DNA from: JBBDNV01 sp040877415
Lineage (GTDB): Bacteria > Planctomycetota > Planctomycetia > Pirellulales > PALSA-1355
Reading direction: 5' to 3'
DNA length: 17,472 bases
Assembly: GCA_040877415.1 (NCBI GenBank)
Contig: JBBDNV010000127.1
Span: forward strand, 1-17,472
Both the position numbers and the translations under genes were made by a program. Position 1 is the stretch's first letter; every line of letters starts with the position of its first letter. The notes below the pieces were generated by a model. It saw only the letters and a list, made by a program, of their open reading frames with translations. It was not told where the DNA came from and did no database searches. Of the stretch, positions 13,955 through 17,472 are shown in pieces.

Positions 13955-16483
13955 ATGAAACGGCGTGTCCACACCATCTGGGCGATTCTCACGTCCCTGA
14001 TGATTGCGCTGGGCGGCTGCCGCCCACAGCAGCCGTTCTACCTGCGCGAGGACGGCGACTTGTCGCACTATCTCGACGTAGCCACGGACATCGACTACCC
14101 CGACGTGGAGGCATCGCCCCTGGCGGAAGTGACCGAATCCCTGCCGCCGTACACGCTGGAAAACGTGAAGTTTGCCAGCTATTGGGACCTGACGCTCGAA
14201 GAAGCCATCCAGACCGCCCTTTGCAACTCCAAGGTGTTCCGGACGTTGGGCGGTCGATTCGTCAGCTCGGCCTTCAACAACCGCTCGCAGACGGGCGAGG
14301 CGCCCGACGCGATCACGCAAGCGCCCGACCAAACGCGCACCATTTACGATCCGGCCATTGTGGAAACGGCCCCGTTTGCGGGCGTGGAAAGCGCGCTAGC
14401 CGCGTTCGACACGCAGTGGTCGAGCAACTTCTTCTACCAGCACAACGATCGGCAACAGAACGTGTTGCCGGCGGGCGTGGTGACCGACTTCTTCCGCCAG
14501 GTCTTCCAGCAGAATACAAGCACGTTTAACACGCAGCTTACGAAGGTGACGGCACAGGGCGGTCAGTTCACGGTCCGCAACAACATCGTCTATGACTTGA
14601 ACAACAACCCTACGCGGCAGGTTCCCAAGGACTGGAACGTCAACTATGAGCTCTCGTTCAACCAGCCGTTGTTGGCCGGCGCCGGCGCCGAATACAACCG
14701 CATCGCGGGTCCGTTCAGCCCGTTTACCAACGTTCCCGGCGGAAGCCCGTCGTCGCCGGCCTTTGACGGCGTGATCCTGGCCCGCATCAACGTCGACATC
14801 AGCCTGGCCGACTTTGAAGGGGGCGTGCGCGACCTGGTCAACGACACCGAGCAGGCCTATTGGGAACTGTCTTTCGCCTGGCGCAATCTGGAAACGGCAA
14901 ACACGGCGCTCAACAGCGCCCGCCAGACGTGGCAGAAAATCAAGGTGCTGTACGATATCGGCACGCGGGGCGGCGAAGCGAAGGAAGAAGCCCAAGCCCG
15001 CGAACAGTTCTATCAGTTCAAAAGCCAGACCCAAACGCTGTTAAACGAATTGTTCCGGGCTGAAAGCCGGTTGCGATACATCATGGGCTTGAGCCCGACC
15101 GACGGCCGGCTGATCCGGCCGACCGACCGGCCGTCGATCGCCAAGCTCGATTTCGATTGGTGCGAGATCACCGAGGAAGCCTTGGCCCGCAACCTCAATC
15201 TGCGCCGCCAGAAGTGGCGCATCAAAGAGGCGGAGATGCAGTTGATCGCCGCCAAGAACCAGCTTTTGCCGCGATTGGATTTCAACGGCACGTACCGCTG
15301 GCTGGGCCTGGGCGACGACCTGTTCGGCCGGCGAGACTTCGAGTTCACCCCCTCCGATCCTTTCGCCCTGACCGGCTCCAGTGCCCTGCAAACCCTGGCC
15401 AGCGGTCAGTTCCAGGAATGGCAGTTGGGGTTCCAATCGACGATGACGATCGGACTTCGCGAAGAGTTGAACACGGTGCGCCATTTTCAGTTGCAATTGG
15501 CTCGCGCGCGGGCCAGGCTGCAGGACGAGGAACTGGAAATCGCGCACCAACTGCAAGACGCGGTGCGGCAGTTGGTGCTGAACTACGAATTGACGCAGAC
15601 CAACTTCAACCGCACGCTGGCCGCCGACCGGCAGGTCGATGCCCTGCAGGCCGCTTTCGACGCCCAAACCGTGACCCTCGACCAGCTTCTGGAAGCCCAG
15701 CGGCGGCGGGCCGAAGCGCAAACCAGCTTTTTCCGCACGTTGCTCGACTATCAACGAGCGGTCATAACGGTCCACTTTCGCAAAGGCTCGCTGCTGGAAT
15801 ACAATAACGTCTACCTGCAGGAAGGCCCCTGGCCCGACAAAGCCAAGTTCGACGCGCATCGCCTGGCGCGACAGCGTGATGCGGGCGTCTACCTGAACTA
15901 CGGGTTCACTCGACCGGACGTGATCAGCCAAGGCGCCGTTCGGCAGAATCCGGACGGCGAACCGCCCATGCCCGAACCGCCCGGCTTGCTCCACGAGGGC
16001 TCGCCCAATGAAGGACCGTTCCCCGAGGAGTTGCCCGCGCCCGCGCCGGAAGAGACGCTGCCCGCGCCCTATGCCCGCGCGACGTCTGGCGGGACGCCGC
16101 GTCTCACCCGCGCTGCGCCGACGGCCGGCGGCGCCTCGGCGCTGGATCAGCGATTCGAGTGGGGACCGTTGGGCGTCAAATCCGGCGAAGGCGAACAGCA
16201 CGACGCAACCTGGTCGCGAATCGTCGACAAGTCCGATGACGACGCGCCGCGGGCGACCCGCTCCGCGCTCAAGCAGTCCCGGCCGAAAGCGGCGCGGGAA
16301 ATCAATACCGACCTGGAAGGGGCCGCGGCCGGCCAACTCGCGCCGAACGCTGACAATAGCGTCCGACGGATCAATCATCTAGAGAAGCACCGAGAGTCAA
16401 AGAGTTCGCCCAAGCATGAATCTGTCCCGAATCAGTCGCCTGGTGCAGCTTCTTGGTCTGCTGCAAGCGGGCAAGGGTCATAA
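13955..16483 (+). CDS. TolC/OEP-family outer-membrane efflux lipoprotein
   Basis: TolC-family proteins form trimeric channels through the outer membrane and periplasm for efflux pumps or type I secretion. The 842-residue product has a signal peptide ending in LGGC (Cys22), so it is probably lipid-anchored. A first OEP repeat starts at YWDLTLEEAIQTALCNS (76-92), and coiled-coil helices follow to about 390. A second repeat runs about 395-615 (ITEEALARNLNLRRQKWRIK, then AKNQLLPRLDF). A Pro/Glu-rich, low-complexity tail covers 620-842, far longer than in TolC itself (about 470 residues). The start is the ATG at 13955 with AAGG 7 bases upstream; a TTG lies directly before it. No inner-membrane pump or adaptor gene is nearby. 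Its last 68 bases overlap the WYL regulator in another frame. Confidence 0.88.
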   Translation: MKRRVHTIWAILTSLMIALGGCRPQQPFYLREDGDLSHYLDVATDIDYPDVEASPLAEVTESLPPYTLENVKFASYWDLTLEEAIQTALCNSKVFRTLGGRFVSSAFNNRSQTGEAPDAITQAPDQTRTIYDPAIVETAPFAGVESALAAFDTQWSSNFFYQHNDRQQNVLPAGVVTDFFRQVFQQNTSTFNTQLTKVTAQGGQFTVRNNIVYDLNNNPTRQVPKDWNVNYELSFNQPLLAGAGAEYNRIAGPFSPFTNVPGGSPSSPAFDGVILARINVDISLADFEGGVRDLVNDTEQAYWELSFAWRNLETANTALNSARQTWQKIKVLYDIGTRGGEAKEEAQAREQFYQFKSQTQTLLNELFRAESRLRYIMGLSPTDGRLIRPTDRPSIAKLDFDWCEITEEALARNLNLRRQKWRIKEAEMQLIAAKNQLLPRLDFNGTYRWLGLGDDLFGRRDFEFTPSDPFALTGSSALQTLASGQFQEWQLGFQSTMTIGLREELNTVRHFQLQLARARARLQDEELEIAHQLQDAVRQLVLNYELTQTNFNRTLAADRQVDALQAAFDAQTVTLDQLLEAQRRRAEAQTSFFRTLLDYQRAVITVHFRKGSLLEYNNVYLQEGPWPDKAKFDAHRLARQRDAGVYLNYGFTRPDVISQGAVRQNPDGEPPMPEPPGLLHEGSPNEGPFPEELPAPAPEETLPAPYARATSGGTPRLTRAAPTAGGASALDQRFEWGPLGVKSGEGEQHDATWSRIVDKSDDDAPRATRSALKQSRPKAAREINTDLEGAAAGQLAPNADNSVRRINHLEKHRESKSSPKHESVPNQSPGAASWSAASGQGS

Positions 16484-17390
16484 CGCCGGCGAGCTGGCCA
16501 AAGCTTGCGAGGTCAGCCGGCGGACCATCTTTCGCGATCTGGACGTGCTGCGGCAGGCCGGCGTGCCGCTCGTGTTCGACGAGGAGCACGGCAAATATCG
16601 CATTCCCGGCACCTACTTTCTGCCGCCCACCAATTTCACGACCGAAGAAGCCCTGGCGGTCATCGTGCTGTGCTACGAAATGGGCAGCGACGGCCGGCTG
16701 CCCTTCTACGAAGCGGCGCAAAGCGCCGCGCTAAAACTCGAAGGCAGCCTGCCGGGCCGCATGCGCGAGCAACTGCGCGAAATCTCGGCGGCGGTGCAAA
16801 TCAAGATGGAGCCGGGCAACCGTCTCGTGGGACAGATGCCCATCTATCGCCAACTTTTGGCGGCGATCGCCATGCGCCGGGCCGTGCAGATTCTGTACGA
16901 AAGTTTTAGCGACGGCGGGACCATAGGGCTCAAACTCAGCCCCTACCGCATGCTCTTCAGCCGCCGTAGCTGGTACGTGATCGGCCGCTCGTCGCTGCAC
17001 CGCGAAGTGCGCACCTTCAACGTCGGGCGCATTCACGGACTGGAGGTGCTGGACGAGCCGTTTCACGTCCCCAGCGGATTCAGCATCCAGCGCTACCTGG
17101 GAAACGCCTGGCACCTGATTCCCGACGGACCCGACGCCGAGGTGGTCGTTCGCTTCAGCCCGCTGGTGGCTCGAAACGTCGCCGAAGTGGTCTGGCACAA
17201 GACGCAGCGCGTCGTGTGGCGCGACGACGGGTCGATGGATTTCCACGTGCGGGTGGCCGGAGTTCGCGAGATTTCCTGGTGGATCCTGGGCTACGGCGAC
17301 CAGGCCGAAGTGCTGAAGCCCGCACGCCTGCGGCAAGTGATTGCCGAGCACGCCGCGCGGCTGGTTCAAATGTATAATGGGCAGGCCTGA
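16416..17390 (+). CDS. WYL-domain transcriptional regulator (HTH + WYL)
   Basis: WYL regulators bind DNA through an N-terminal helix-turn-helix and sense ligands, often nucleic acids or nucleotides, through a C-terminal WYL domain. The 324-residue product has a DeoR/HTH_11-type domain at 5-62 (ELAKACEVSRRTIFRDLDVL at 26-45). The WYL domain is at about 142-215, with SPYRMLFSRRSWYVIGRSS (175-193, WYV in place of WYL) and FNVGRI (201-206). A WCX-like C-terminal domain covers about 240-315. The length is normal for the family. The start ATG overlaps the end of the TolC-like gene by 68 bases and lacks a clear ribosome site, so it may depend on translation of the upstream gene. Control of the TolC-like gene is a reasonable guess. 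Confidence 0.9.
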   Translation: MNLSRISRLVQLLGLLQAGKGHNAGELAKACEVSRRTIFRDLDVLRQAGVPLVFDEEHGKYRIPGTYFLPPTNFTTEEALAVIVLCYEMGSDGRLPFYEAAQSAALKLEGSLPGRMREQLREISAAVQIKMEPGNRLVGQMPIYRQLLAAIAMRRAVQILYESFSDGGTIGLKLSPYRMLFSRRSWYVIGRSSLHREVRTFNVGRIHGLEVLDEPFHVPSGFSIQRYLGNAWHLIPDGPDAEVVVRFSPLVARNVAEVVWHKTQRVVWRDDGSMDFHVRVAGVREISWWILGYGDQAEVLKPARLRQVIAEHAARLVQMYNGQA

Positions 17391-17418
17391 CAGCGTGTTG
17401 AAAAATTGGGACAGGCAC
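17387..17418 (+). repeat. Dispersed intergenic repeat, right copy
   Basis: CTGACAG (17387-17393), a 3-base spacer, GTTGAAAAAT (17397-17406), GGGAC (17408-17412) and AGGCAC (17413-17418) match the left-edge element at 23-61, read on the opposite strand. The element begins over the stop codon of the WYL gene. Bases to 17472 hold no gene I can support; ACAGG (17411-17415) and CCTGT (17422-17426) form a short hairpin. Confidence 0.5.
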
Positions 17419-17472
17419 AATCCTGTTCGGCACGGGATTTGCGCTGTGCAAAACATTGACAGCTTACCTATT

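Noticed and set aside
15041..16378. Long open frame on the minus strand (445 codons) opposite the TolC-like gene
   Set aside because: The sense strand encodes clear OEP repeats; the antisense translation is low-complexity and matches nothing I know.
17371..17378. Perfect TATAAT with TG upstream, resembling an extended -10 promoter
   Set aside because: It encodes Met-Tyr-Asn near the end of the WYL protein and has no -35 at proper spacing.

Overview
The window looks like chromosomal DNA of a GC-rich planctomycete, most likely of the Pirellulales. The reasons are high G+C with strong codon bias, many lipoproteins and secreted proteins of planctomycete type (a DUF11-repeat lipoprotein, a large secreted protein with a duplicated N-terminal module, a TolC-like lipoprotein with a long proline-rich tail), WYL-type regulation, and intergenic repeats of a kind I remember from these genomes. 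The taxonomic call rests on protein style and memory, not on a search. I see no rRNA, tRNA, CRISPR array, transposase or phage gene.

Region 1 (1-3961, minus strand) is housekeeping. In transcription order it holds a SpoU/TrmH-family RNA 2'-O-methyltransferase, purA (adenylosuccinate synthetase), uppS (undecaprenyl diphosphate synthase) and cdsA (phosphatidate cytidylyltransferase). uppS-cdsA is a widely conserved envelope-lipid pair. A 17-bp inverted repeat separates purA from uppS, and a perfect 22-bp palindrome follows cdsA.

Region 2 (3962-6992) has a plus-strand thioredoxin-fold lipoprotein converging on a minus-strand ArsR-family repressor, with GC-rich palindromes between them. Then come about 700 bases without a gene, holding a repeated palindromic box and a good sigma70-type promoter. 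The promoter drives a small membrane-anchored protein, whose end overlaps a convergent stand-alone LigD-type 3'-phosphoesterase-like gene.

Region 3 (6993-13596) encodes envelope or exported proteins: the DUF11 lipoprotein and a secreted protein that appears to join a cysteine-less thioredoxin-like domain to a C-terminal CAP/SCP domain (both minus strand). After an unusually AT-rich intergenic island come a 709-residue secreted protein and a 158-residue hypothetical protein (both plus strand).

Region 4 (13597-17472) holds a TolC/OEP-family outer-membrane lipoprotein whose tail overlaps, out of frame, the start of a WYL-domain regulator. The two edges of the window carry related copies of one short repeat in opposite orientations.

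I found no clear new multi-gene system. The best leads are the thioredoxin-like/CAP fusion, the dispersed repeats, the operator-like sites near 5165-5192 and 5688-5704, and the lone LigD-type domain.
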